From JBOGVA01 sp050692195 (GTDB lineage Bacteria; Actinomycetota; UBA4738), in contig JBOGVA010000027.1 of the NCBI GenBank assembly GCA_050692195.1, forward strand, positions 1 to 41,677: DNA of 41,677 bases, given 5' to 3'. The notes beneath the pieces were generated by a model. The model was given only the letters and a program-made list of their open reading frames with translations, was not told where the DNA came from and ran no database searches. How positions within the stretch are numbered: the first letter of the stretch is position 1; every line of letters starts with the position of its first letter. A program made the position numbers and the translations under genes. Positions 1-7,525 of this stretch are shown in pieces.

Positions 1-1
1 C

Positions 2-187
2 GGACTCGACCTCGTAGTGGCCCCCTGGCTGTCCAGGCTGATCGTAGCGGGAGCGTTCCTGCTACTGGCGGCGCTCGCCGCGGTCTTGGGCATGCGGGCG
101 CTGAAGAAGGGGACACTGGTGCCGGAAAAGACCAAGCGAACGGTGAAGGAGGACGTGGAATGGGCGCGAGCGCAGCTCAAACGGTGA
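2..187 (+). CDS. Phage-holin-like membrane protein (holin superfamily III / DUF1469), 3' end only
   Basis: The window opens inside this gene; only the last 61 codons are present, ending with TGA at 185-187. A hydrophobic segment of about 20 residues (AGAFLLLAALAAVLGMRAL) is followed by a short charged tail ending VKEDVEWARAQLKR. That tail is typical of the actinobacterial holin-X/Phage_holin_3_6 family: small membrane proteins of unknown role that usually sit next to a DUF3618 gene, as here. Despite the name this is a chromosomal family and no phage gene is nearby. The identification rests on the tail and the neighbour, because the N-terminal half lies outside the window. Confidence 0.65.
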   Translation, partial: GLDLVVAPWLSRLIVAGAFLLLAALAAVLGMRALKKGTLVPEKTKRTVKEDVEWARAQLKR

Positions 188-582
188 AGGAGATCGAGGA
201 GACCAGGGCCCGCCTGGACTCCGAGATCCGCGAACTGGAGCAGCGACTGCCCGCGCCGGCCACGTGGGCGAAGCGCCTGATGGGCCTGGCCGCAGGCGGC
301 GGAGCCGGGGGAGCGGTGTTCTGGTTCGCTCTCAAGCGCCTCCGCCGGCGCCACCGCCGCAAGGAGAAGGAGGAGGAGAAGCAAGTCCGGGCCGAGGTCA
401 ACGTCCTTCCCGAGAGGTGGGCCGAGTCGCTCTCCAGGGTCGTCGAGGATGGCCGGTGGAAGCCCTGGGCGGCCATGGCCGCGAGCACGTGGCTCCTGCT
501 AAGGCTGGCCGAGCTCCGGCAGCTTCGCCGGCTGAACAGGACCGTGCTGGTTGGGGCCTCGGGTCGGGTTCCGCTCGGCTGA
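160..582 (+). CDS. DUF3618 domain protein
   Basis: A 140-residue protein starting at ATG 160, six bases after an AAGGAGG ribosome site and overlapping the end of the holin-like gene by 28 bases, so the two are probably translationally coupled. Residues 8-30 (VKEIEETRARLDSEIRELEQ) match the DUF3618 N-terminal helix, normally seen as IExTRxxLxxTxxxLxxRL. A glycine/alanine-rich hydrophobic stretch around 42-58 may be membrane-associated, followed by a very basic run (RRRHRRKEKEEEK). The role is unknown; the family travels with holin-like membrane proteins in actinobacteria. The gene ends inside a perfect inverted repeat shared with the convergent pckA. Confidence 0.7.
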   Translation: MGASAAQTVKEIEETRARLDSEIRELEQRLPAPATWAKRLMGLAAGGGAGGAVFWFALKRLRRRHRRKEKEEEKQVRAEVNVLPERWAESLSRVVEDGRWKPWAAMAASTWLLLRLAELRQLRRLNRTVLVGASGRVPLG

Positions 583-589
583 GCGGAAC
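568..589. terminator. Bidirectional terminator-like hairpin between convergent genes
   Basis: A perfect 9-bp stem (GTTCCGCTC 568-576, GAGCGGAAC 581-589) with a 4-base loop GGCT lies exactly where two genes converge. It contains the DUF3618 stop codon and ends one base before the pckA stop codon. No T-run follows on either strand, as is common for terminators in high-GC actinobacteria. It could serve both directions. Confidence 0.6.
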
Positions 590-2101
590 TCACGCCACTG
601 CGCGGACGATCTCCTCGGACAGCTCCGGGTACTTGGCGAGCTCCTCGCTCCGCTCCCGCTTGAACCGGTCGGCGAAGCCCTGGTGCTCGTCCATCCGGCC
701 CTGGCGCTCGTACAGGCGTCGGGGCTGAAGCAGCTCCGGGTCGTCGATGCCCGGCACGTCCTCGGCGATCTCGTAGCCGAAGTCCGGGTCGTCGCCCCAC
801 TTGATCGTCTGCTCGGCGATGGCCTTCACGATTGCCGAGGAATGGGGGATCTTCACCTTCTTCGACCGGCCGTCGTCCTCCTTGCCTCCGACCCGGCCGG
901 TGTTCATGAGATAGACCTCCATCGGATGCGTGTCGAGGAGCTGGAGGAACCGGTTCCCCTGAAGCCCATGGCGCAGCGGGAAGAAGGGGTTCGTGCCGGG
1001 GACGCGTAGGAACTTCCCTTCCTCCGCCTTCCCTCCGGCGGAGGTGCCGGTGGTCTCCCCGAGCATGAAGTAGGCGGCGGCCTGAGCCTGGGACAGCCGC
1101 GCCACCGCGGGGATGATGTTCTCGTTCCAATTCAGGATCAGCAGGTAATCGACCGGGCCCAAGTCGCGGGCATCCTTGACCCGGCCCAGGTCCGCCAGGG
1201 AGAACACCGCGCGCCCGTTCTTCGTGTACGAGGTCTCGAAGAAGTTCACCTTGCCGTTCTCGTCCTGGTACACGTTCTCGAGGTGTGCCGTCGGCTTGGT
1301 GACGGCGCCGTAGATGTTCGGCTCGAACTCTGGGTCGAGAGAGAACGTCTTGGCGAAGCAGCCGTCCTCGGACGCGTACACCTTGCCGCCCGGCATGAGG
1401 GCGATGAAGTCGTCCTGCACGGGGAGTGAGTCGTTCTGGGTGGTGAACGTGGTGGTGGTCTTCCCCGTGCCGGAGAGGCCGATGATGAGGAACACCTTCT
1501 CGTCCCCGTTCGCCGGGACGGCCTTGCAGCCGGCGTGGAGCGCCAGGCCTCCGCGGTCGTAGACGATGCGGTTCCACATCCGCAGGCCGCCCTTCTTGGA
1601 TTCGCCGAAATAATCGGAGCCGAGCACCCTGGTCACTCCGTTGTCCAGGTCCACGGCGATGCAGCGGTCGTCGGGGTAGCCCTGGGCGGCCAGGTTCGGC
1701 GTGTAGATCACGTGGACCTCGGGCTCGCCGCCCTTGCGAGGGTAGTACAGCTTCTGCTGCATCCCCGCGATGTTGGCGTTCGCCCGCTCGATGCTGAGCC
1801 GCGCAGCGGTCTGGAAACCCGGGACGTTGCCGATGTGACCGTCGACCACCACCATCTCCTGGCCCGCGATGTGCTCGTCCTGCGTCTTGGCCAGGCTCTC
1901 GTACTCCGCGCGGGTCATGGTCTTCTGGTCGGTGATGCTGGCGTCGTCCGTCACGATGAAGGTCGAGCCGGCGCTCCGCGAGGTCACTCGGGTCTGGACG
2001 TTGACGTTGCCGAATTGGGTGATCCGGCACGTCGGCATCTCCTCGGTCAGCTTCCGGAGTGTCTCCGGCGAGGGGTTGTCGTGGATCTTCTTGGCGTTCA
2101 T
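590..2101 (-). CDS. pckA: Phosphoenolpyruvate carboxykinase (ATP), divergent
   Basis: 503 residues, slightly short for the family (about 520-540). It interconverts oxaloacetate + ATP with PEP + CO2 + ADP in gluconeogenesis. Seen: SDYFGESKKGG (162-172, the substrate-lysine region), LH at 188-189 (manganese histidine), P-loop GLSGTGKTTTT (208-218), the DD metal pair (230-231), and a C-terminal MNTGRVGG block matching the ATP-type nucleotide site. Odd: the usual LIGDDEHxW signature reads LPVQDDFIALM, RSPKDKY reads RSAGSTF (Arg42 kept), and the adenine-loop motif TAKVAGTE is replaced by TTGTSAGG. Most Actinomycetota use the unrelated-signature GTP enzyme. The start ATG 2101 has a good GAGGAG site. 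It lies downstream of the dodecin gene with its own TAGAAT box. Family membership is secure; the nucleotide preference is inferred. Confidence 0.9.
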   Translation of the reverse strand: MNAKKIHDNPSPETLRKLTEEMPTCRITQFGNVNVQTRVTSRSAGSTFIVTDDASITDQKTMTRAEYESLAKTQDEHIAGQEMVVVDGHIGNVPGFQTAARLSIERANANIAGMQQKLYYPRKGGEPEVHVIYTPNLAAQGYPDDRCIAVDLDNGVTRVLGSDYFGESKKGGLRMWNRIVYDRGGLALHAGCKAVPANGDEKVFLIIGLSGTGKTTTTFTTQNDSLPVQDDFIALMPGGKVYASEDGCFAKTFSLDPEFEPNIYGAVTKPTAHLENVYQDENGKVNFFETSYTKNGRAVFSLADLGRVKDARDLGPVDYLLILNWNENIIPAVARLSQAQAAAYFMLGETTGTSAGGKAEEGKFLRVPGTNPFFPLRHGLQGNRFLQLLDTHPMEVYLMNTGRVGGKEDDGRSKKVKIPHSSAIVKAIAEQTIKWGDDPDFGYEIAEDVPGIDDPELLQPRRLYERQGRMDEHQGFADRFKRERSEELAKYPELSEEIVRAVA

Positions 2102-2134
2102 GCGTCGCTCTCCTCGCGTTTTGGGGAAGCAGCG

Positions 2135-2140
2135 ATTCTA
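2135..2140 (-). promoter_or_regulatory. Candidate -10 box of pckA
   Basis: On the minus strand TAGAAT lies 33 bases before the pckA start, in the 61-base gap after dodecin. It would give a leader of about 27 bases containing the GAGGAG ribosome site. No convincing -35 element is visible. Confidence 0.4.
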
Positions 2141-2162
2141 GCGAACGACCTTTGCCCGCAGC

Positions 2163-2372
2163 CTAGCGTTCGGATTCGACCATGAAGTACAGCCGGACGT
2201 TCGTGCGATATTCGGCGATCCGACCGTCCTTGATCGTGGTGCCGGTCGAAACGACCTCCAGCCGGTTGATCCCCCTGATCGTCTTGGCCGCCTCCCGAAG
2301 CGCCTCGCGGGCCGCGTCGCCCCAAGACCGCTCCGACACTCCCTCCAGCTCGATCGTGTTGATGACCGGCAT
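2163..2372 (-). CDS. Dodecin family flavin-binding protein
   Basis: 69 residues. The sequence follows dodecin throughout: an N-terminal VINTIELEGVSERSW strand, the helix DAAREALREAAKTIRGI, and the C-terminal sheet GRIAEYRTNVRLYF. Dodecins form hollow dodecamers that bind FMN, riboflavin or CoA and are thought to store or buffer flavins. Trp17 (in SERSW) corresponds to the tryptophan that stacks on flavin. The start ATG 2372 follows a GGAGGGAGG site. The gene lies directly upstream of pckA on the same strand and is divergent from thiL; a CATAAT box on the minus strand at 2426-2431 may be its -10. Confidence 0.85.
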   Translation of the reverse strand: MPVINTIELEGVSERSWGDAAREALREAAKTIRGINRLEVVSTGTTIKDGRIAEYRTNVRLYFMVESER

Positions 2373-2463
2373 TGTTGGCCTCCCTCCGGTGCAGCGCGGC
2401 TCTCGGGCAGTTTCTGTACGCTCGAATTATGGTCCACCTGCCGACGAGGAGCGCGGGTCCCCC

Positions 2464-3471
2464 GTGACCGGGTTCACCGAGGAAGAGCTGGTCGGGGTGA
2501 TCCGAAGGCTCCTCTCAGGCGACAGCCCCGGTGTCACGCTCGGGCCGGGCGACGACGCCGCCCTGGTCGAGATGGGATCCCACCTGGGGATCCTGACGGC
2601 GGACATGCTGGTCGAGGGGGTCCACTTCGAACGAAAGACGACCGCCCCACACGACCTGGGCTACAAGTCGCTTGCCGTCAACGTGAGCGACGTGGCCGCG
2701 ATGGGGGGGAGCCCTCGCTACGCGCTGGTCTCGCTCGGACTCCCCTCGGATGTCGAGGCCGGGTGGGTGGTCGAGCTGTACGCGGGCCTTCGCGACGCCG
2801 CGGCCGAGTACGCGGTGTCCCTGGTCGGGGGGGACACGTCACTGGCGGATGGAGTGGTCGTTTCCGTGGCGCTGACCGGAGAGGTGGCCAAGGATCGGGC
2901 CGTCAGGCGTTCTGGGGCGCGGCCGGGGGACCGCGTGGTCGTGACGGGCGCGCTCGGCGCGGCCGCGGGAGGGCTGTGGCTGGCGCAGGCTCCACCGGAG
3001 GAGGTCGCCGCCGCGATTGTCTCAGAGTGGGGCCGTAGCCTGATCTCGGCGCACGTCCGTCCGGTCGCTCGGGTGGGCGAGGGGCAGACGCTCGCCCAGG
3101 CGGGTGCGACGGCGATGATCGATATCTCGGATGGCCTGGCCATCGACCTGGGGCGGCTGTGCAGAGAGAGCGGGGTATCGGCGGCGATCGAGCTGGCCGC
3201 CGTTCCTGTCGCCCTCGGGCTGTACGAGTTGAAGGGTGTCGTGCCCATCGACCCTCTCGAGTTGGCCCTCCGAGGCGGGGAGGACTACGAGCTCCTGGCC
3301 ACGCTCCCGCCTGAAGCGGTGAGCGACGCGGAGGCGAGTCTGGCCGAGCGGTTCGGCACACAGCTCACCGACATCGGGGAGGTCAGGGAGGGGGAAGGCC
3401 TGGTGGCGATCGAGGAGGACGGGTCGGAGCGGCCCATGGAGCCGGCGGGGTGGGATCACTTTGCCCGCTGA
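2464..3471 (+). CDS. thiL: Thiamine-monophosphate kinase
   Basis: 335 residues. ThiL phosphorylates thiamine monophosphate to the active cofactor thiamine diphosphate using ATP. The family motifs are in order: GPGDDAALVE near the N-terminus, the metal-binding block TADMLVEGVHF, LAVNVSDVAAMGG, VGGDTS, and the C-terminal IDISDGLA and RGGEDYELL. The reading frame is open back to 2182 across the dodecin gene, but that extension has no homology. GTG 2464 places the protein start just before FTEEELVGVIRRL, as in other ThiL proteins, with a GAGGAG 12 bases upstream. It overlaps thiD by 11 bases, forming a two-gene thiamine unit. Confidence 0.92.
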   Translation: MTGFTEEELVGVIRRLLSGDSPGVTLGPGDDAALVEMGSHLGILTADMLVEGVHFERKTTAPHDLGYKSLAVNVSDVAAMGGSPRYALVSLGLPSDVEAGWVVELYAGLRDAAAEYAVSLVGGDTSLADGVVVSVALTGEVAKDRAVRRSGARPGDRVVVTGALGAAAGGLWLAQAPPEEVAAAIVSEWGRSLISAHVRPVARVGEGQTLAQAGATAMIDISDGLAIDLGRLCRESGVSAAIELAAVPVALGLYELKGVVPIDPLELALRGGEDYELLATLPPEAVSDAEASLAERFGTQLTDIGEVREGEGLVAIEEDGSERPMEPAGWDHFAR

Positions 3472-4270
3472 CGTTCCGCGGGCGCTGACCATCGCCGGGT
3501 CGGACTCGGGCGGGGGCGCCGGAATCCAGGCCGACCTCAAGACGTTCGCGGTGCTGGGGACGTGGGGCATGAGCGCGGTCACCTCGATCACCGTGCAGAA
3601 CACCCGGGGCGTCACCGGCGTGTCCGACGTTCTCCCCGAGATCGTCGGCGCCCAGATCAGGGCCGTGGTGACGGACATCGGCGTCGACGCGGCCAAGACC
3701 GGGATGCTCTCCTCGGCCGCGATCATCGGAGCTGTGGCCGACGCCGTCGAGGAGACCCGGCTTCCCAACCTGGTGGTGGACCCGGTCTTCGTCTCCAAGC
3801 ACGGGGATCCCTTGCTGCGGAAGGACGCGGTCGCCGAGCTTCGCGAACGGATCATCCCGCTGGCCACATTGGTGACCCCGAATCTGCGCGAGGCGTCCGG
3901 GCTGGTGGGCTTCGACGTGGGGAGCCGGGAGGACATGCCGCGGGCCGCCGAGGCAATCCTGAAGCTCGGGGCCCGGGCGGTCCTGGTGAAGGGCGGGCAC
4001 CTCGGCACGGACCGCTCCGACGACCTCTTCGTGGACGGAGAACGATCGGAGTGGCTGCCGGCCGAGCGGATCGACACGGCCAACACGCACGGAACCGGCT
4101 GCGTCCTCTCGGCAGCCATCGCGGCCCACCTGGCCCGCGGGGACGAGCTGCTCGACGCGGCCCGGAAGGGGAAGGAGTTCGTCACCCAGTCCATCCGCCA
4201 CGGCCTCGGTCTGGGTGGGGGAGTCGGGCCGGCGAGCCCCGCGTGGCGACAGCTGGAGGGACCACCGTGA
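3461..4270 (+). CDS. thiD: Hydroxymethylpyrimidine/phosphomethylpyrimidine kinase
   Basis: 269 residues starting at TTG 3461, inside the last codons of thiL, after a GGGGTGGGA ribosome site. ThiD phosphorylates HMP and HMP-phosphate to the pyrophosphate used for thiamine assembly. The ribokinase-fold motifs are clear: TIAGSDSGGGAGIQADLKT at the N-terminus, MSAVTSITVQNT, VVDPVFVSKHG in the middle, LVTPNLREASGL, and the anion-hole motif THGTGC near residue 210, where the catalytic base lies. The length is normal (about 265). There is no fused thiE domain and no other thiamine gene in the window, so this pair fits either salvage or the last common steps of synthesis. Confidence 0.93.
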   Translation: MPADVPRALTIAGSDSGGGAGIQADLKTFAVLGTWGMSAVTSITVQNTRGVTGVSDVLPEIVGAQIRAVVTDIGVDAAKTGMLSSAAIIGAVADAVEETRLPNLVVDPVFVSKHGDPLLRKDAVAELRERIIPLATLVTPNLREASGLVGFDVGSREDMPRAAEAILKLGARAVLVKGGHLGTDRSDDLFVDGERSEWLPAERIDTANTHGTGCVLSAAIAAHLARGDELLDAARKGKEFVTQSIRHGLGLGGGVGPASPAWRQLEGPP

Positions 4271-4312
4271 GCCGGCGTTGATTGCGTTGACCTGCCTCCG
4301 CGCCAGGGCTCC

Positions 4313-5482
4313 GTGCGCGTAGCCATCGACGCCAGGCCGGCCGTCTTCCCCCAGAAGACGGGCATCGGCCACTACACGTGGCATCTGCTGCGCCAACTTC
4401 CGTCCGTCGACCCCCAGACCCGCTACGTCGCCTGGTACCTGAACGCCCGAGCCCTGGTGGGCGGGCCGAGGAGGCTCCTGGCAGAGCTTCGCGCACCGAA
4501 CCTCGCCGAACGGTGGGCGCCCATCCCGTCCGCATGGTTCGAGCGATCGTCCGAGCGCTTCGACCTGCCCCGCGTCGAATGGTTCGTCCGGTTCGACGTC
4601 TTCTTCGCCCCGAACTTCGTTCCCCCGCCCACCCGTTCCCGAGCGCTGGTCGTCACCGTCCACGATCTCGCCTTTCGACGCTTTCCCGAGACCGCGCCGC
4701 ACGGCACTCGATGGTGGCTCCGGCGGATCGATCGCGCGCTGGAGAGGGCGTCCCGCATCGTCGTCCCCTCCCAGGCGACCCGGAAGGACCTGCTCGACCT
4801 CTACGAGGTCTCACCCGGCCGGGTTGTGGTCATCCCTCATGGGGTGGACGCAGAGGTGTTCCGTCCCCCGCCTCCCGAGGCGGTCCAGGCCGCCAAGGAC
4901 AGGTTCGGGATCGACGGACCCTATCTACTGTCGCTTGGGGGCATTGAGCCGAGGAAGAACCTTCCCAACCTGATCCGGGCGTTCGACGCGCTGCCCGACG
5001 ACATCCGTCCCGGGCTGGTGATCGCCGGCGCGGGAGTGGAGTGGAACCCGCAGGGAAGGCGGCTGTTGGAATCGGCACTGAGCGCGGTCCCTCGGAGGGT
5101 TCGTGAACGGATCGTCCTGACCGGCTACGTGTCGGGGTCCGACAAGGTGGGGTTGCTCGGAGGAGCGGTAGCCCTTGCCTATCCTTCGCTCTACGAGGGC
5201 TTCGGGTTGCCCGTCCTGGAGGCCATGGCCTGCGGGACGCCGGTCGTGACGTCCAACGTCTCCGCCCTCCCCGAGGTGGCAGGGGACGCCGCGCTACTGG
5301 TCGATCCCAGCAACGCCGAAAGCATCGCCGATGGGCTGGGGCGGCTGCTCCGAGACGCGGACCTACGAGAGCAGCTGACGAAAGCCGGCACCGCCCGCGC
5401 CACGGGGTTCACCTGGCCCGAAACCGCCCGGAAGACAGCCGAGGTGCTGCACCAGGCCGGCGAGGAGGGGAGGAGCGCTTAG
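4313..5482 (+). CDS. Glycosyltransferase family 4 (GT-B) protein
   Basis: 389 residues from GTG 4313. It is a retaining GT-B glycosyltransferase using a nucleotide-activated sugar. N-terminal domain: VAIDARPAVFPQKTGIGHY (glycine loop) and VVTVHDLAFRRFP. C-terminal domain: LSLGGIEPRKNLPNLI (donor-phosphate contacts) and YPSLYEGFGLPVLEAMACG, containing the EGFGLPxLE motif that marks GT4 enzymes. The acceptor cannot be read from sequence. It is similar in style to mannosyl/rhamnosyl transferases of cell-surface polysaccharides. It stands alone, 42 bases after thiD and convergent with rpmB, with no polysaccharide cluster around it. Confidence 0.88.
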   Translation: MRVAIDARPAVFPQKTGIGHYTWHLLRQLPSVDPQTRYVAWYLNARALVGGPRRLLAELRAPNLAERWAPIPSAWFERSSERFDLPRVEWFVRFDVFFAPNFVPPPTRSRALVVTVHDLAFRRFPETAPHGTRWWLRRIDRALERASRIVVPSQATRKDLLDLYEVSPGRVVVIPHGVDAEVFRPPPPEAVQAAKDRFGIDGPYLLSLGGIEPRKNLPNLIRAFDALPDDIRPGLVIAGAGVEWNPQGRRLLESALSAVPRRVRERIVLTGYVSGSDKVGLLGGAVALAYPSLYEGFGLPVLEAMACGTPVVTSNVSALPEVAGDAALLVDPSNAESIADGLGRLLRDADLREQLTKAGTARATGFTWPETARKTAEVLHQAGEEGRSA

Positions 5483-5504
5483 CGAGATCCGGAGCCGGGC
5501 AGCC

Positions 5505-5696
5505 TCAGCCGGCGCGGGAGACTCGGCCGGCCTTCAGGCAGGACGTGCAGACGTTCAGGCGCTTGGGGGCGCCGTTCACCAGAGCCCGGACCCTCTGGAT
5601 GTTCGGGTTCCACCGGCGGTTCGACCGCCGGTGGGAGTGGGACACCTTCATCCCGAAGCCGGGGTGTTTCCCGCAGATGTCGCAGACCGATGCCAT
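5505..5696 (-). CDS. rpmB: 50S ribosomal protein L28 (bL28)
   Basis: 63 residues beginning MASVCDICGKHPGFG, with the S-HSHRRSNRRWNPN core. There are two cysteine pairs (CDIC near the start, CTSC near residue 53), so this is the zinc-binding C+ form of L28. It starts at ATG 5696 with AGGAG seven bases upstream. It lies 30 bases downstream of the SpoIID-like gene on the same strand and converges with the glycosyltransferase. Confidence 0.95.
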   Translation of the reverse strand: MASVCDICGKHPGFGMKVSHSHRRSNRRWNPNIQRVRALVNGAPKRLNVCTSCLKAGRVSRAG

Positions 5697-5726
5697 GGCT
5701 CCTGCATGGTAGCAGCGGTATACGCC

Positions 5727-7496
5727 TCAGCCCACGCGGGGGCCGCTTCGTCTACTCCACCTCACGAGCAGCACGAGCGCCGCGGCCACAGACACTAAGG
5801 CGGCGAGCGCGAGGGGGAGCACGGGCACGGAGCTCGAGCCGCCAGCCGGAGCCGCCGCGGGCGGGCGCGCGGTCGTCGGCAGTGCCGTCGGTTCTCTCGG
5901 TGTAGCCGACGGCGATGGAGAGGGAGTCGGGGTAGGGCTCGCCGTCCCTCCCGTCACTCGAACGTCCCGCGCGGGCGTTCGCACGATGTCTACCCCGTCG
6001 GTCACCACCGCCTGGAGCCGGTACGAGCCCGACGGGAGGTCGGGCACGGCCCACCTGATCTCGTGCACGCCAGGTGGATAGGTGGTCCTCCCGCTCACCT
6101 CGATGTCGGGGCCCGGCGCCCTGAGCACCAGGTTGACCACGGAGAGCTGGGGAACGGCGATCGTCGTGGTGATCGTTCGTCCTACCCTCGCCCGGCGAGG
6201 CGCATCGCTGACCTCACCCGCGGCGATGAACGTGGGTGGAGGCCCGGCCCGCCTGACCCGAAGCCTCTCTCCCCCCGTGACGAGCCAGGGACCGGGGCCA
6301 GGATTCCTTCCCTCGACACGGACCCGTCCGTTCCCGGAGATCCTCACCGACCGCAGGCCGACCGCGATCCCCACTCTGATCACCTGGGGCATGGGATACG
6401 TCTGTGGTCGAAGGCCTCCATAGTAGGAGGCCAGGATCTCCCGGTACGGGAGCCCCCGCTGGGCCTTCCCGTAGGCACCCCACTGCACCATCCCCACCCC
6501 GTGGCCCCAACCGCGACCCTCCAGCACGGCCGCGCTTCCTTCGGTGGACGGACCGAACCAGATGGACGGCACGGTCTGGGGCAGGCGGGTGCCGTCGGTG
6601 TCGATGGACGGATAGCCGGCAGGATCCAGGCAGTGAGCCCAGAAGTTCATGTGCGACCGGAAGTGGCCCACGTCCAGGGTCTCGGAGGCGCCTCCGCCCC
6701 TGACCACGACGTTCGAGCCCCTCAGGCGCACGGCGGTGACCGGCTCGCTTCCCCAGTGCCCGGCGGCGCGGAGGAACCGGCGAATGTCCGCGAACGGCAA
6801 CCGGACCCGCCATCGCGACACCGGCGACGCGCCGTCGTCGTTCTCCTCGACCGGTCGAAGGTACGGCAGGGGATCGGTCCCGAACACCTGGTCGTTGCCG
6901 ATCGTGTATCCGGGTGATGTCGATGAATAGAGGGTGTCCGCGGGCCGGCCTCGATACAGGAGGACCTCGCCGGCGGTGCTCTCGACCGCCCTCTCCCACC
7001 GGTCCCCGTACGGCCCGGCGCTGATCCCCAGGCCCCGGTAGACCTGGCAGGCCGTCGTTGCGCAGAGCTGATACCCGAGGGCCCGGCCGGTCGGATCCGG
7101 GTTGTCGATGTGGGCCAGGGCGTACGAACGCGCCGCGACGACCTGGGCCTTGAGCGCCGCCATGGGCCACGTCCTCGGCACCTCGGCGATCCCTTTCAGG
7201 TACTCCTCGAAGGGCAGCACTCCGATCACGAACAGCCTGCCGTCGGAGGCCTTGCCCACCTCGATGGTCCCTTCGTACCTGGCGTGCAGGCGAGGCTGCA
7301 CGGGACTGACGCACGGAGAGTCTGCCCTTGGATACTCCCCGTGGACCAGGATGCTCGCCCCCGGTGAGGCCACGAAGCTGACCCTCGGCAGGGCCTGCGC
7401 GGAGGCCGTAGGGATGCCCGCGGGAACGCGGAACGGCGAGGCAGCGAGCACGAAGATGCCGAGCACCAGACCGACGGATCGGAGTCGCGGGCGCAC
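5727..7496 (-). CDS. SpoIID/LytB domain protein (putative lytic transglycosylase), secreted and C-terminally anchored
   Basis: 589 residues from GTG 7496; the frame stays open farther upstream but a signal peptide starts here (RPRLRSVGLVLGIFVLAAS, cleavage likely after TASA). The SpoIID domain follows: LPFEEYLKGIAEVPRTWP, where Glu105 aligns with the catalytic glutamate of B. subtilis SpoIID, then ALKAQVVAARSYAL and later GWGHGVGMVQWGAYG. SpoIID cleaves glycan strands of peptidoglycan lacking stem peptides. After it come beta-rich repeats, a Pro/Thr/Ser linker (PTPTPSPSPSATP), and one membrane helix with a basic tail (VLPLALAALVSVAAALVLLV). It sits between the signal-peptidase-like gene and rpmB. 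Such proteins occur in many non-sporulating actinobacteria, so this is not evidence of endospores. Confidence 0.85.
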   Translation of the reverse strand: MRPRLRSVGLVLGIFVLAASPFRVPAGIPTASAQALPRVSFVASPGASILVHGEYPRADSPCVSPVQPRLHARYEGTIEVGKASDGRLFVIGVLPFEEYLKGIAEVPRTWPMAALKAQVVAARSYALAHIDNPDPTGRALGYQLCATTACQVYRGLGISAGPYGDRWERAVESTAGEVLLYRGRPADTLYSSTSPGYTIGNDQVFGTDPLPYLRPVEENDDGASPVSRWRVRLPFADIRRFLRAAGHWGSEPVTAVRLRGSNVVVRGGGASETLDVGHFRSHMNFWAHCLDPAGYPSIDTDGTRLPQTVPSIWFGPSTEGSAAVLEGRGWGHGVGMVQWGAYGKAQRGLPYREILASYYGGLRPQTYPMPQVIRVGIAVGLRSVRISGNGRVRVEGRNPGPGPWLVTGGERLRVRRAGPPPTFIAAGEVSDAPRRARVGRTITTTIAVPQLSVVNLVLRAPGPDIEVSGRTTYPPGVHEIRWAVPDLPSGSYRLQAVVTDGVDIVRTPARDVRVTGGTASPTPTPSPSPSATPREPTALPTTARPPAAAPAGGSSSVPVLPLALAALVSVAAALVLLVRWSRRSGPRVG

Positions 7497-7502
7497 CGAT
7501 CC

Positions 7503-7508
7503 ACCGTA
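7503..7508 (-). promoter_or_regulatory. Candidate -10 box for leaderless transcription of the SpoIID-like gene
   Basis: On the minus strand TACGGT ends six bases before the GTG start at 7496. That spacing would put the transcription start on or next to the start codon. It lies in the 29-base gap after the signal-peptidase-like gene. There is no clear -35 and no good ribosome site. Confidence 0.4.
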
Positions 7509-7525
7509 ACAGGCGGGTTCGCGAT

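Noticed and set aside
2..582. Holin-like plus DUF3618 pair as a prophage remnant
   Set aside because: The pair is a common chromosomal membrane-protein couple in actinobacteria; no phage structural, integrase or lysis genes are nearby.
177..2030. Very long minus-strand open frame (617 codons) overlapping DUF3618 and pckA
   Set aside because: It is an out-of-frame shadow of pckA, Arg/Pro/Gly-rich with no motif; the pckA frame carries all family signatures.
2182..2463. In-frame upstream extension of thiL
   Set aside because: It lies antisense to the dodecin gene, has no ThiL homology, and GTG 2464 matches the usual N-terminus.
5727..7496. SpoIID-like gene as evidence for endospore formation
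   Set aside because: SpoIID/LytB domains are widespread in non-sporulating actinobacteria and no other sporulation gene of the SpoII/III series is present.
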